A stretch of DNA of 64,000 nt, from the NCBI GenBank assembly GCA_949825025.1, contig OX463778.1, positions 19,374,196-19,438,195 of the forward strand. Reading direction: 5' to 3'. The notes beneath the pieces are model-generated. The model saw only the letters and a program-made list of their open reading frames with translations, was not told where the DNA came from and did no database searches. Positions 24,674 through 36,800 of the stretch are shown here, in pieces. Each line of letters begins with the position of its first letter. Within the stretch, counting starts at the first letter, position 1. Origin of the DNA: Siphlonurus alternatus. Taxonomy: Eukaryota; Arthropoda; Insecta; Ephemeroptera; Siphlonuridae. Both the position numbers and the translations under genes were made by a program.

Positions 24674-24798
24674 AATCCATGTCGTCAACAATCAACAAAA
24701 GGAAAACAGTTTTAAAATTGCAACTGTTAAGATTTGAATATGTGGATAAAATAAAGTTTCAAGAAGGTGTAAGAGATTTTAATTAGCGCTCGTACAAG
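24674..24798 (+). promoter_or_regulatory. Conserved upstream block of FAM187-like gene 1
   Basis: The 125 bases before the ATG are shared with genes 2 and 3: CATGTCGTCAACAATCAACA, TTTTAAAATTG, CTGTTAAGATT and AATTAGCGCTCGTACAAG just before the ATG. No clear TATA box. It probably holds the core promoter and 5' UTR copied with each duplication. Confidence 0.5.
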
Positions 24799-27700
24799 AT
24801 GGCTACGAGTGCAGCAGTCTCCATGACCAAGGTGTGCCTCACTCTGTGCGTGATGATGGCGTGCTGGAGCCCCTCGCTTGGAGCCTTGCATGACCATGAA
24901 CACAGTTTCTGTGCGAACCCGCCGATCTCTTCCGCTGAAGCAAAAAAATTGATGGAACTTGTACCAGCTCAGAAGGGCCATCGAATCGAGCTGCAATGCC
25001 GATACTGCAGGTATAGGATTCTGCAGAGTTAAAATAAAATTTAAAAAATACGCTATTTTGTATTTTTCTTTTTTCAGTCGACGGGTTATTGAAAAAATTG
25101 AATGTTTAATCGTTAATTAAATTTAAAATGTTATGAAATAAAAATTAGATTACTTTTTAGAATTGCTGTTTATTTGTATCAAAATTAAGTGTGTCCTTTG
25201 TTGGAAAGCTTCCTAATAAATAATATTAACGTATTTCATTCCTACGTTGTAGCTTTTCGGACAATGTGACGGTGCCAGCAGCTGAGCCTGGGCCGCGTGT
25301 GTGGTACCGTAGAGAGGTGCAGGAAGGAGGTGCGTGGCAGGAGGTGCAACTCGGCATGGAGACTCCTCTCACGTCAAACCGCGTGTACAAGACGCCGGAG
25401 CACACGCTCGTGATCCAGAACTTCCAGACAGACACGGACTCTGGACGCTACGAGTGTCGCGGACCAACGCAACGGATTACCTTTTTGGTGGATGGTGAGT
25501 TAATTTGACTGATGTAAAGTACGCTGACATAAGGATAGCATGAACGTGATATATATATATATATATATATTTGCAATTAATATGTCTTTAACCGCAGGAC
25601 TGCAACCGTCCAACGTATCCCTGATGTCTGGTAACAGAGACGCCTTTTTGGAGTTTACGACGAAGTTCATGTCACCGCTCGAAGAGGGAGTCATCGAGCA
25701 AATAAGAGCCACCCCCGTCACGCAATGGGGGCCTTGGGGGCTGTGCAAGGAGTGCCAGACCGGTAAAGCGAGGCGACTCAGGAGGGGGCGCTGCAGTCTC
25801 CAAGCCTCTGACTCCAGCCTGCCGTTTGACCTCAAGGTGAGCTGGCCAAATTTGCCCTTTTATGTTTTAACAATCTCTCTCGCTCTTTCTTTCAATGTCC
25901 CAACAATGGTATTAAGCATCCACCAGAAAACTTAGTCGCCTGCATGTTATGTTCGTTTGCTGATTTTGACTCCTGCTACAACCACCGCACATCGGCGCGC
26001 AACCCTTCTGCGCACGTTTTTTCGGCTCGAAGTCAGAACACTACTACCGCGAAATTCTTTAGGTGCTCTTTAATTAAACTGACCCAAGGCAAATAATAAA
26101 AATTTTATAGCAGCAAACGTAAAAGGTTAGTGCCAATACTTGATTTTAAATTTGCAAACATAACTACTTATTTAGAGGGTTAACAATTTACGATTGAAAA
26201 ATTGCTCCGTATAGGATCTTACGTGCGCCTAATCTTTTTTTGTAAGTAAATGGGAGGACAAAGGGTTGGTGACATCAAGATGGATCCTTACCATTCCTAT
26301 CACTTCAAAATTTAAATGTGTCTTTTACATATCGTGAATACTTTATTTATACTTAATAAATCCAATCCACACTTCAATATTGTTGTTTTATGATTATCAG
26401 ATAAGCTTATATTATTGTTAGAAGATGTAATTGAAAGAGGGGAACTGTCCTGCCGAGTTTCTGAGGTCAGTGACGTGTGCAGGCAGTGTCCTGTCACTCC
26501 ACCCTGCTGGCCCGCGACGTGGTGACCGAGGAGCTTCGAGCGGCGCTGCTGGCCGTGCCGGACTTCGAGCTCGCCGAGCCCTGTCGCTGTCCCTGGCCGA
26601 GTAAGTCGCGCCCCAGTGCAGATAAGGAGGTGGTTTGGAGTTAGGGCCCCTTCCCACTTGGGGGACTTATGGGATAATATACCTATAGTACCGAAATAGT
26701 AAGTGCCTACATTCCAACGGTACTTTGCAGATGACAATGTAAAAAGTTTCTGGCTATATCACTTTCGCAGGCGCCATCCATACAGTTTATACAGCAAAAT
26801 AAATTTTTACTCTTAAGAGATTGTAAATGCAAGGTTTTTAATTTCCCTGTTCGTAAATTAAAACATTATACTGGTTATACTAGGCCTGTTCGTAAACCTT
26901 GCTCGGTGTACACTTTCACACCGTTTTCTTATACCAGCGCAGATGGTGGTGTAGGGAGTGCAGTGCAGATGACGTCACGATTTTTGTTCGTAAACTTGCT
27001 CAGAGTACACCGAGCAGGGTTTACGAACAGGCCTTACTGACAGCTTGTATACAAACTTGGATGATAGCCTGTCCTCAAAATTCAAATACGGACAGGAAAG
27101 CTCAGAAGAGTCTTAATTACTACCGGTGGAACTAAATAAACAAATTTTACAATCTCTGTTGTCTGCAGTTGCAGCCGCTGCTGTCGAGTCCGAGGTGAAC
27201 CATCCTAGAGCGTTAAAATTCTTTCTTAAAGAAGACGAGCAATGGAAAATCAAGTGTCCCATCAAGTAATCGATTGTTATAATTAATAAATATATATAAT
27301 ATATATATAAATAGCTGAAATTAGTTCGCTCGTCAGTGCTGACTGTGTTTGACAATCCCCTCGTTGCAGGTTGCATCTTAATTCGCCAGTGAGGTGGTCG
27401 TGGAACGGCACATTTCTGAACGCGACTCAGCCCATGGAGGTAAACCCAAATTGTAGTTTTTGGTGCACGTGCTCCAGCCTGCAGGTGACTCGTAGGGGCT
27501 CGCTCCTCGTGGACCACGCGAAGCCTAACATCGAGGGCAACTACGCGTGTCACTCGAACAACCAGTACTGGGCCTTCAAGATTAAGGTGTTCGACGTCAG
27601 TGACACCTGCAGCTTTTCCACAAGTGAGTTGTGTGACTGTTGAGAAAACTGGAGAAAACTTGATTTTATCAAACTGTATATTTTTAGATGTAAAACAAAA

Positions 27701-28409
27701 ACAAAATATTCAATTTGCATGTCAATATATTCTTTAAAAATATATCTGATATTGAGTGATATCTTGCAAGAGTAATCAATTGAAGACAAAACTAATCACT
27801 AAGAAATTATATTGAAAAGGCTATTGTTCCTATCTTTTTTAAAGAATAATTAATGTAACACAGAGATATAGCTAGTGCACGAGTCTTAAGAGCCATATAA
27901 TTTTAATTTTTTACCGTCTTACCTCCTTATACATTTTTAACCATGCTTTTGTTGGTCTTGTGCATCTGAGTATAACGTACCTGTTTGCATAAATGCATAC
28001 CCACACATAGGCCAAACATTTCTTAATTGTACTTTTTTTTTTGTCCTATATAGACGGCATCATAGTGATATTAGTGGTCATCTTCCTGTGTTTCCTGCCA
28101 TTCCTCTTGCTGTGCTGCTGCTGCTGCTCCCCGTGCATCTTGGGCTGCTGTGGTATAAAAAAAAATACATACTCAGTGCAGAACAGCGAGCTGGCTCAAG
28201 GCATCGACGTGGGGACCTACCATCAGAAGACCGCCCCCACCCTCCAAGACAATGCCACCATCGTGACGACGGTCAGTCACTCCAACATCCCCATGCAGAA
28301 CCTTAGTAACGGATTCTCGCCGATTCCTGAGCAGGTGAACGTACCAGTACCTTACTCTCAACAAAGCCTAAGGTCCTCCATGCAGCAACCAAGACTATCT
28401 GAACTTTAA
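24799..28409 (+). CDS. FAM187A: FAM187-like two-Ig membrane protein, array gene 1
   Basis: Seven exons (24799-25010, 25253-25494, 25598-25836, 26483-26600, 27169-27265, 27370-27623, 28054-28409) join in frame to 505 residues. Order: signal peptide (1 to about 29); Ig domain 1 with Cys67, Trp88 and DSGRYEC ending at Cys139; a linker with WGPWGLCKEC (195-204) and RRGRC; VSC and CRCPWP; Ig domain 2 with Cys300, Trp312 and GNYAC ending at Cys363; a membrane segment (about 389-410) running into CCCCC; and a cytoplasmic tail with NIPMQNLSNGFSPIP. This order, including the W-P-W-C-C-R-G-C linker, is that of FAM187A/B (V-type Ig proteins, function poorly known, testis-expressed in mammals as I recall). 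Family assignment is by remembered pattern. Confidence 0.85.
26881..27036. mobile_element. Foldback MITE with GGCCTGTTCGTAAAC ends
   Basis: The left end TAGGCCTGTTCGTAAACC is inverted at the right (GGTTTACGAACAGGCCTTA), and the arms include TGCTCGGTGTAC. TGACGTCA occurs at 26970-26977. It lies in intron 4 of array gene 1. The matching intron of gene 2 (about 31405-31430) lacks it, so it inserted after duplication. Confidence 0.8.
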
Positions 28410-29118
28410 TTTTTAACTCTGTGTTTTAATTATTTACCTCACAATTTGAGTTGATTGACCAATGTTTTGCTATGTTTTTATAGTTACTTTGTGTATTAAA
28501 TATGTTTTGAAAAACAAAATGATTATTTTTACTCTATTTTTTGTGTGTCTTTTATATTTTACTCTGTTTTGAATTTATATATGTGGGCTTAATTTACTCT
28601 AAATTTTATTTCTAATGTTAAAAATCGGGCTTCACATTTAAATAACCCATGCAGGCATGCAAATATAACCTAACAGTATAATAATAAATTATTATATATA
28701 ACAATGACATAAGTATATATAACAATATATATAACAATGACATGATATTATATATAACAATTATAGTATGACATAAAGCATAAGATATTATATACGTAAT
28801 GCGGTAATGGAAATTATTCGTCTAATTTATAATCATATTTTACATGCACTAAAAAGTGAAACTACAAGATAAGTGATATGTTGCAAACCATCGTTTATCA
28901 TTTATACAATTCTTAGTATCGAATTGAATATATTAAAGTATCTTTAAATAATATATTTTTTTAATAGAGAAATATTTAAATATTATCAAAAAGCATGTTG
29001 TAAATTTAATTATAAATATTTACATATGTTTAAACAAATTAAAAATAATTATCAATATTATAACAATTTTTAATTGAATGATAACCATAGTTTAATTTTT
29101 ATTCAAGACGGAAATAAA

Positions 29119-29242
29119 CAATCCATGTCGTCAACAATCAACAAAAAGAAAACAATTTTAAAATTGAAACTGTTAAGATTCAAATATATGGATAAAAGAT
29201 AATTTCAAAAAGGTGTAAGATTTTAATTAGCGCTCGTACAAG
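29119..29242 (+). promoter_or_regulatory. Conserved upstream block of FAM187-like gene 2
   Basis: Closely matches 24674-24798 and 33691-33818, including CATGTCGTCAACAATCAACA and AATTAGCGCTCGTACAAG directly before the ATG. Confidence 0.5.
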
Positions 29243-32200
29243 ATGGCTACGAGTGCAGCAGTCTCCATGGTCAAGGTGTGCCTCACTCTGTGCGTGATGA
29301 TGGCGTGCTGGAGCCCCTCGCTTGGAGCCTTGCATGACCATGAACACAGTTTCTGTGCGAACCCTCCACTCTCTTCCGATGAAGCAAAAAAATTGATGGA
29401 ACTTGTACCAACTGAAGAGGGCCATCGAATCGAGCTGCAATGTCGATACTGCAGGTATAGGATTCTGCAGAGTTAAAATATAATTTAAAAGAAAATACAT
29501 GCACTATTTTGTATTTTCAGTCGAGTTATTGAAAAAATCGAATTTTTATTCGTTACATTTAAAATGTTATGAAAATAAAATTGGTAAACTTTTTAGAATT
29601 GACGTTCATTTGTGTCAAAAGTGTGTACTTTGTTGGAAAAATTCCTAAATAATATTAACGTATTTCATTCCTACGTTGTAGCTTTTTGGACAATGTGACG
29701 GTGCCAGCAGCTGAGCCTGGGCCGCGTGTGTGGTACCGTAGAGAGGTGCAGGAAGGAGGTGCGTGGCAGGAGGTGCAGCTCGGCATGGAGGCTCCTCTCA
29801 CGTCAAATCGCGTGTACAAGACGCCGGAGCACACGCTCGTGATCCAGAACTTCCAGACAGATACGGACTCTGGACGCTACGAGTGTCGCGGACCAACGCA
29901 ACGGATTGCCTTTCTGGTGGATGGTGAGTTAATTTGACTTATGACACTGACTTAAGGATAGCATGAACTTTATCCATGCATGCCATGATTGTTGGCGATG
30001 CATATTTGCAATTTTGAAGGAGGCAAGAAACGCACCTAGCTAGCCTGCATGGTTATTTCACAATCATTCTATTTTACCGTACCTCCATAAACTGCGTGAC
30101 AAATCCCACACATACAGAGCAGGGGTAAATTTGGTGGTGTCCACGAGATGTTTAATAATTTTATTATGCAATTAATGTCTTTAACTGCAGGACTGCAACC
30201 ATCCAACGCATCCCTGGTGTCTGGTAACAGAGATGCCTTTTTGGAGTTTACGACGAAGTTCATGTCACCGCTCGAAGAGGGAGTGATCGAGCAAATAAGG
30301 GCCACCCCCGTCACGCAATGGGGGCCTTGGGGGCTGTGCAAGGAGTGCCAGACCGGTAAAGCGAGGCGACTCAGGAGGGGGCGCTGCAGTCTCCAAGCCT
30401 CTGACTCTAGCCTGCCGTTTGACCTCAAGGTGAGCTGGCCAAATTTACCTTTTTATGTTTTAAAAATCTCTCTCGCTCTTTCTTTCAATCTCCTAACAAT
30501 TCCTATTCAAAATTTAAATGTCTTATACATCTCGTGAATACTTTATACATTATTACTTATCCAGTCCATGGCACATTTCTTATTTGTTGTTTTGTGACTA
30601 TCAGATGAGCTAATTGTGATGAGATATATAATTTGTAGACGATGTAATGAAGTACCGACCTCAAAATTTTTTTATTGCAGAAATAGATAGAGGGTGCAAA
30701 AATATGCTATTCTGAATTTTTTCAGATTTTTCCGAGACCGGGAAGTATTTTAAAAAAATTATTGAATGTCCGTTTTATGACGTCACAGGCGTTAATGTCT
30801 TATCCTTTTCTTAAGGAGAGGCGCCTCGTGATGTCATCAAAATAGACTTTCAATAATTTTTTAAAAATACTTCCTGGTCTCGGAAAAATCTGAAAAAATT
30901 CAGAGTAGCATATTTTTGCACCCTCTATCTATATCTGCAATAAAAAATTTTGAGGTCGGTACTCCATTGTAAGAGAGGAACTGTCCTGCCGAGTTTCTGA
31001 GGTCAGTGACGTGTGCAGGCAGTGTCCTGTCGCTCCACCCTGCTGGCCCGCGACGTGGTGACCGAGGAGCTTCGAGCGGCACTGCTGGCCGTGCCGGACT
31101 TCGAGCTCGCCGAGCCCTGTCACTGTCCCTGGCCGAGTAAGTCGCGCCCCAGTGCAGAAAATGGGTTGTTTTGGATTAAGACCCCTCCTCTCTAGAGTAA
31201 TAAAGGGACTTATGGCGTACACGTAAAATACCCAAGAATACAGAAATAATAAGTGCCCACCCTCCTATGCATCAATGTAAAAAAATTCTGACTATATTAT
31301 CATTGTCACAGGCACCATACAATTTATGCAGCAAAACAAATTTTTACATTTCCACTATAGAAGAGATTATAAATGCAAAAGGTTCTTGATTTCCATGTTC
31401 GTAAATTAAAACGTAATACTGACAGCTTGTATACAATGTTCGATGATAGCCTGTCCTCAAAATTCAAATACGGACAGGAAGCTCAGAAGAGTCTTACTTC
31501 CGGTGGAACTTAAAAAAAATTGACCATCTCTGTTGTCTGTAGTTGCCACCACTGCTGTCGAGTCCGAGGTGACCCATCCTGGAGCGTTAAAATTCTTTCT
31601 TAGAGAAGCTGATTACATGGAAATCATGTGTCCAATCAAGTAAGCAATTGTTATCATTTTTAATTTATTATAAAAATATATAAATAGCTGAAATTAGTTC
31701 GCTCGTCAGTGTTGACTGTGTTTGAAAATCACGTCTTTGCAGGTCGCATCTTGATTCGCCAGTGACGTGGTCGAGGAACGGCAAACCTCTGATCACGAGG
31801 CAGGTCGAGCAGTTGGACCCGAATTGCAGTTTTTGGTGCTCTTGCTCCAGACTGTTGGTGACTCGCAAGGGCTCGCTCCTCGTGTACCACGCGCAGCCTA
31901 ACGTCGAGGGCAACTACGCGTGCCACTCAGACAACCATGACTGGGCCTTCAAGATCAAGGTGTACGACGTCAGTGACATCTGCAGCTTTTCCACAAGTGA
32001 GTTGTGTGACTGTGTTGAGAAAACTGGAGGAAACTTGATTTTATCAAACTGTAATATTTTTAGATGTAAAACAAAATATTTGATATGTATGTCAATATAA
32101 TCTTTAAAAAATATATCTGATATTGCTTGCTATCTTGCAAAGACAAAACCAATCACTAAGAAATTATATTGAAAAGGGTATTGTTCCTATCTTTTAAAGT

Positions 32201-32887
32201 ATAATATATAACAGTGCACGAGTCTTACAGAGCCATAGAATCTTAATTTTTTACATTATTACTTTCTTTTCCAATTTCAATCATCATGCTTTTGTTGGTC
32301 TTGTGCATTGAAGCTGCCACCATCTGAGTATAAACACTATAAAACTGTTTTCTTAAATTCATGCTCACTATATGTATATCGGCCATATACAGTACATTTC
32401 TTACTTGTACTTTTTTTATCCTATAGACGGCATCATGGTGGTCGTCTTCCTGTGTTTCCTGCCATTCTTGCTGTGCTGTTGCTGCTTCACGTGCGGCTTG
32501 AGCTATGGTTCTCCGTGCATCTTGGCCTGCTTTGGTTATCAAAACAGGACTACAGCGAGCTGGCCCGAGGGGTCGACGTGGGGACCTCCCATCAGTGGAC
32601 CGCCCCCGCCCTCCAATATCCCCATGCAGAACGCTAGTAACGGATTCTCGCAAAACCCAGTTCAGGTGAACGTACCCGAACCTTGCCCTCAAGGAGCCCT
32701 GGGGTCACCCAAGCAGCTTCCCATCAGAGGACCGCCCCCGCCCTCCACAATGCCAACATCGCACTCCAACATCCCCATGCAAAACGCTAGTACCGGATTC
32801 TCGCCGATTCCAGTGCAGGTGAACGTACCCGAACCTAACCCTCAACAAGCCCTGGGGTACTCCATGCAGCCACCGGCACTAATATGA
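29243..32887 (+). CDS. FAM187A: FAM187-like two-Ig membrane protein, array gene 2
   Basis: Exons 29243-29454, 29682-29923, 30191-30429, 31019-31136, 31543-31639, 31743-31996 and 32427-32887 join in frame to 540 residues. Exons 1 to 6 have exactly the lengths of gene 1. The layout is the same: signal peptide, Ig1, WGPWGLCKEC linker, Ig2, membrane segment, Cys-rich stretch and tail. Ig1 is nearly identical to that of gene 3. The tail is longer than in gene 1: the segment around NIPMQNAS, FSPIPVQVNVPEP is present twice, and parts at about 32551-32616 and 32720-32767 are read in a different frame from the homologous DNA of genes 1 and 3, giving GPPISGPPPPS and RGPPPPS. Intron 3 carries a foldback MITE. 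Confidence 0.85.
30649..30965. mobile_element. Foldback MITE, GACCTC family, copy 2
   Basis: The left end GAAGTACCGACCTCAAAATT and right end TTTTGAGGTCGGTACTCC are inverted. The arms share GATAGAGGGTGCAAA and TTTTTCAGATTTTTCCGAGA. TGACGTCA occurs at 30778-30785. It lies in intron 3 of gene 2, and the matching site in gene 1 (about 26430-26442) is empty, which shows recent insertion. Confidence 0.85.
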
Positions 32888-33381
32888 ACTTTGATTGTCA
32901 ACATCAGGGTCTGTGTTTTAATTATTTACCTCATATATACTTTGAGTTAATTCTAATTGTTTAATGTTTTTTAATGTTTTGCTTTGTTTTAGTTGTGCAT
33001 GTATTAAATATGTGTTGAAAAAAAAATTGGCTTTTTCATTCTATTCTATTCTATTTTTTTTTTTTTTTCTTATATTTCACTGTTTTGAATTTATATATGT
33101 GGGCTTGATTTACCCTAAATTTTATTTCTAACGTTAAGAATCAGGGTTCACATTTAAATAACCCTTGCAAATATTATAACAATAAATTATTATATAGTAT
33201 AAAAATTATAGTATGACATAAAGCATAAGATATATAAAAAGTTATTTAACGTAATGGAAATTATTCGTCTAATTTAAAATCATATTTTACAAGCTCTAAA
33301 AAGTGAAAATATAAAGTAATTAAGTCAAATGTTGCAAACTATCGTTTCACATTTATACAAGTATCGAATTAAATATATTAT

Positions 33382-33382
33382 A

Positions 33383-33446
<64 letters not shown>
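33382..33446. repeat. (TA)n microsatellite
   Basis: A run of TA dinucleotides with one CA interruption, downstream of array gene 2. It is followed at about 33540-33580 by GTGTACCTTGGGTGAAATAA and AAATAAATA units, which resemble the tail of a CR1-like retroelement. Confidence 0.8.
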
Positions 33447-33690
33447 TTATAAATAAAAATAAAAAAAATAAAACATTATATTGATATTACTGTGATGTGG
33501 TGCTTTAGTGCCTTGCTTGCTACCCTCACCCATTATTTGTTCATATGTGTGTGTACCTTGGGTGAAATAAATAAATATTTAAATATTATCATAAAACATG
33601 TTGCCAATTTTTATTTGCATTTGCATATTATATCAATAAAAAAGCATCTCTAAATCTAATGGTCAAATTGCGCATCACAGCAAAAATAAA

Positions 33691-33818
33691 CAATATCCAT
33701 GTCGTCAACAATCAACAAAAAGAAAACAATTTTAAAATTGCAACTGTTAAGATTTAAAAATATGTGGATAAAAAAAAACTTCTAAAAGGTGTAAGATTTT
33801 AATTAGCGCTCGTACAAG
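33691..33818 (+). promoter_or_regulatory. Conserved upstream block of FAM187-like gene 3
   Basis: Third copy of the upstream block, with GTCGTCAACAATCAACA and AATTAGCGCTCGTACAAG before the ATG. Similarity to gene 1 extends further upstream (AAATTGCGCATCA). Confidence 0.5.
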
Positions 33819-36800
33819 ATGGCTACGAGTGCAGCAGTCTTAGTGGTCAAGGTGTGCCTCACTCTGTGCGTGATGATGGCGTGCTGGAGCCCCTCGCTTG
33901 GAGCCTTGCATGACCATGAACACAGTTTCTGTGCGAACCCTCCGCTCTCTTCCGATGAAGCAAAACACCTGATGGAACTTGTACCAGCTGAAGAGGGCCA
34001 TCGAATCGAGCTGCAATGCCGATACTGCAGGTATAGGTTTCTGCAGGATTAAAATATAATTTAAAAGAATACCCTAGCTGTTTTGTGGCTATTTTCAGAA
34101 AATTTATTGAAAAATCGAATGTTTATTCGTTACATTTAAAATGTTATGAAAATAAAATTGGTAAACTTTTTAGAATTGATGTTTGTTTGTGTTAAAAGTG
34201 TGTACTTTGTTGAAAAAATTCCTAAATAATATTAACGTATTTCATTCCTACGTTGTAGCTTTTCGGACAATGTGACGGTGCCAGCAGCTGAGCCTGGGCC
34301 GCGTGTGTGGTACCGTAGAGAGGTGCAGGAAGGAGGTGCGTGGCAGGAGGTGCAGCTCGGCATGGAGGCTCCTCTCACGTCAAATCGCGTGTACAAGACG
34401 CCGGAGCACACGCTCGTGATCCAGAACTTCCAGACAGATACGGACTCTGGACGCTACGAGTGTCGCGGACCAACGCAACGGATTGCCTTCCTGGTGGATG
34501 GTGAGTTAATTTGAATTATGACTTATGACACTGACTTAAGGATAACATGAACTTTACCCCTGCATGCCATGATTGTTGGCGATGCATATTTTGCAATTTT
34601 TAAGGAGGCAAGAAACACTCGTTACCTGCATGACTATCCCACAATCATTCTGGTTCACCACATACCTCCATAAACTGCGTGACAAAACCCACACATACAG
34701 AGAAGGGGTAAAATTGGTGGTGTCTACGAGGTGTACATCAATTATACAATTAATGTCTTTAACTGCAGGACTGCAACCGTCCAACGCATCCCTGGTGTCT
34801 GGTAACAGAGACGCCTTTTTGGAGTTTACGACGAAGTTCATGTCACCGCTCGAAGAGGAAGTGATTGAGCAGCTGGAGGCCACCCCCGTCACGCAATGGG
34901 GGCCTTGGGGGCTGTGCAAGGAGTGCCAGACCGGTAAAGCGAGGCGACTCAGGAGAGGGCGCTGCAGTCTCCAAGACTCTGACTCTGACTCTAGCCTGCC
35001 GTTTAACCTCAAGGTGAGCTAGCCAAATTTGCCTTTTTATGTTTTAACAATATCTCTCGCTCTTTCTTTCAATCCAATTCCTATTCACCTCAAGATTTAA
35101 ATGTGTCTTTATATCTTGTAAATGCTTTAAATATATTCTTGATAGGAATGATAATTAACTGATCCAGTTCAGATATATATTTTTATTTTTTTTTATTATT
35201 ATCAGATAAGTAACAGTTATTTGTAGATTAGAAGATGTATTTGTAAGAGGGGAACTGTCCTGCCGAGTTTCTGAGGTCAGTGACGTGTGCAGGCAGTGTC
35301 CTGTCACTCCATCCTGCTGGCCCGCGACGTGGTGACCGAAGAGCTTCGTGCAGCGCTTCTGGCCGTGCCGGACTTCGAGCTCGCCGAGCCCTGTCGCTGT
35401 CCCTGGCCGAGTAAGTCGCGCCCCAGTGCAGATAAGGAGGTGGTTTGGAGTTAGGGCCCCTCCCCTCCGTGATATGCACGTGCTATGCATATCAAGCAAA
35501 GTGGAAATTTTCTGGGTATATTATTGTCACAGGTACCATACAATTTACTATTTTTAAATGGTAGAATCAATTTTTTAATTACCACCATACAGAAGTGATT
35601 GTAAATCCAACTTTCTTTATTTCCTTGTTCGTAAATTAAAACTTTTTACTCAGAGCTTAATTGTATACAAAGTTGGATGATAGCCTGTCTACAAAATTCA
35701 AATACGGACAAGAAGCTCATGCAGAAGCGTCTTACTATCGGTGGAACAGTAAATTTTTTTACAAACTCTGTTGTCTGCAGTTGTCGCCGCTGCTGTCAAG
35801 TCCGAGGGGACCCCCGAGGGGACTTCCGAGGAGACCCCCGAGGGGACCCCTGAGAGGAATTCCGAGAGAGCCCCAGAGGGGACCCCAAAGGAGAATCCAG
35901 AGGGGACCCCAAAGGAAACCCCAAAGGAAACCCCAAAGGAAACCCCAAAGGAAACCCCAAAGGAAACCCCAAAGGAAACCCCAAAGGAAACCCCAAAGGG
36001 GACCTCCGAGGGAACCCTTAATACGTTTTTCCTTCGAGAATCCGAGTACTGGGAAATCAAGTGTCCCATCAAGTAAGTAATTATTATCATTATTATTTTT
36101 TATCAACTGAACTGTGTTGTAGGGTACTGGTCACAAGTAAGTGAATTAACTTCAAGGTTATTCGTGAACCCGACAATTTTAATTTAATATAATATATATA
36201 AATAGCTGAAATTAGTTCGGTCATCAGTACTGACTGCATGTGTTTGACAATCTCCTCGTTGCAGGTTGCATCTTGAGTCGCCAGTAACATGGTCGAAGAA
36301 TGGCAAACTTCTGAAGGAAAAGGAGCGCTTGCCGGTGAGCGAGGATTGTAGTTTTTGGTGCTCTTGCTCCAGCCTGCTGGTGACTCGTAAGGGCTCGCTC
36401 CTCGTGGACCACGCACAGCCTAACGTCGAGGACAACTACGCGTGCCACTCAAACAACCAGGACTGGGCCTTTAAGATCAAGGTGTATGACGTCAGTGACT
36501 CCTGCAGCTTTTCCACAAGTGAGTTGTGTGACTGTGTTGAGAAAACTGGAGGAAACTTGACTGAACAAAACATTGGTGCATGTTAACGTATTCTTAAGAG
36601 ATCTGTTATTCCTTATTGGTGATTATCATGGAATGCAAAAATTATTAATTGACAACAAAAAACCAATCAATAAGTAACTATATTGTTCCTATAATCTCTT
36701 AATGTAATGTACTATATAATCACAGAGCCATATAATTTTCATTTTTATCATTATCCATTTTCAGCCATGCCTTTGTTTTGTCTTGTGCAAAAAGATACAC

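Noticed and set aside
33530..33590. CR1-like retroelement tail
   Set aside because: Only a short tail-like string is visible, with no coding remnant, so it was not annotated as an element.
35698..36106. Several overlapping open frames on both strands across the KETP repeat
   Set aside because: They arise because a 12-base repeat is open in many frames; only the frame joined to conserved splice sites is accepted.
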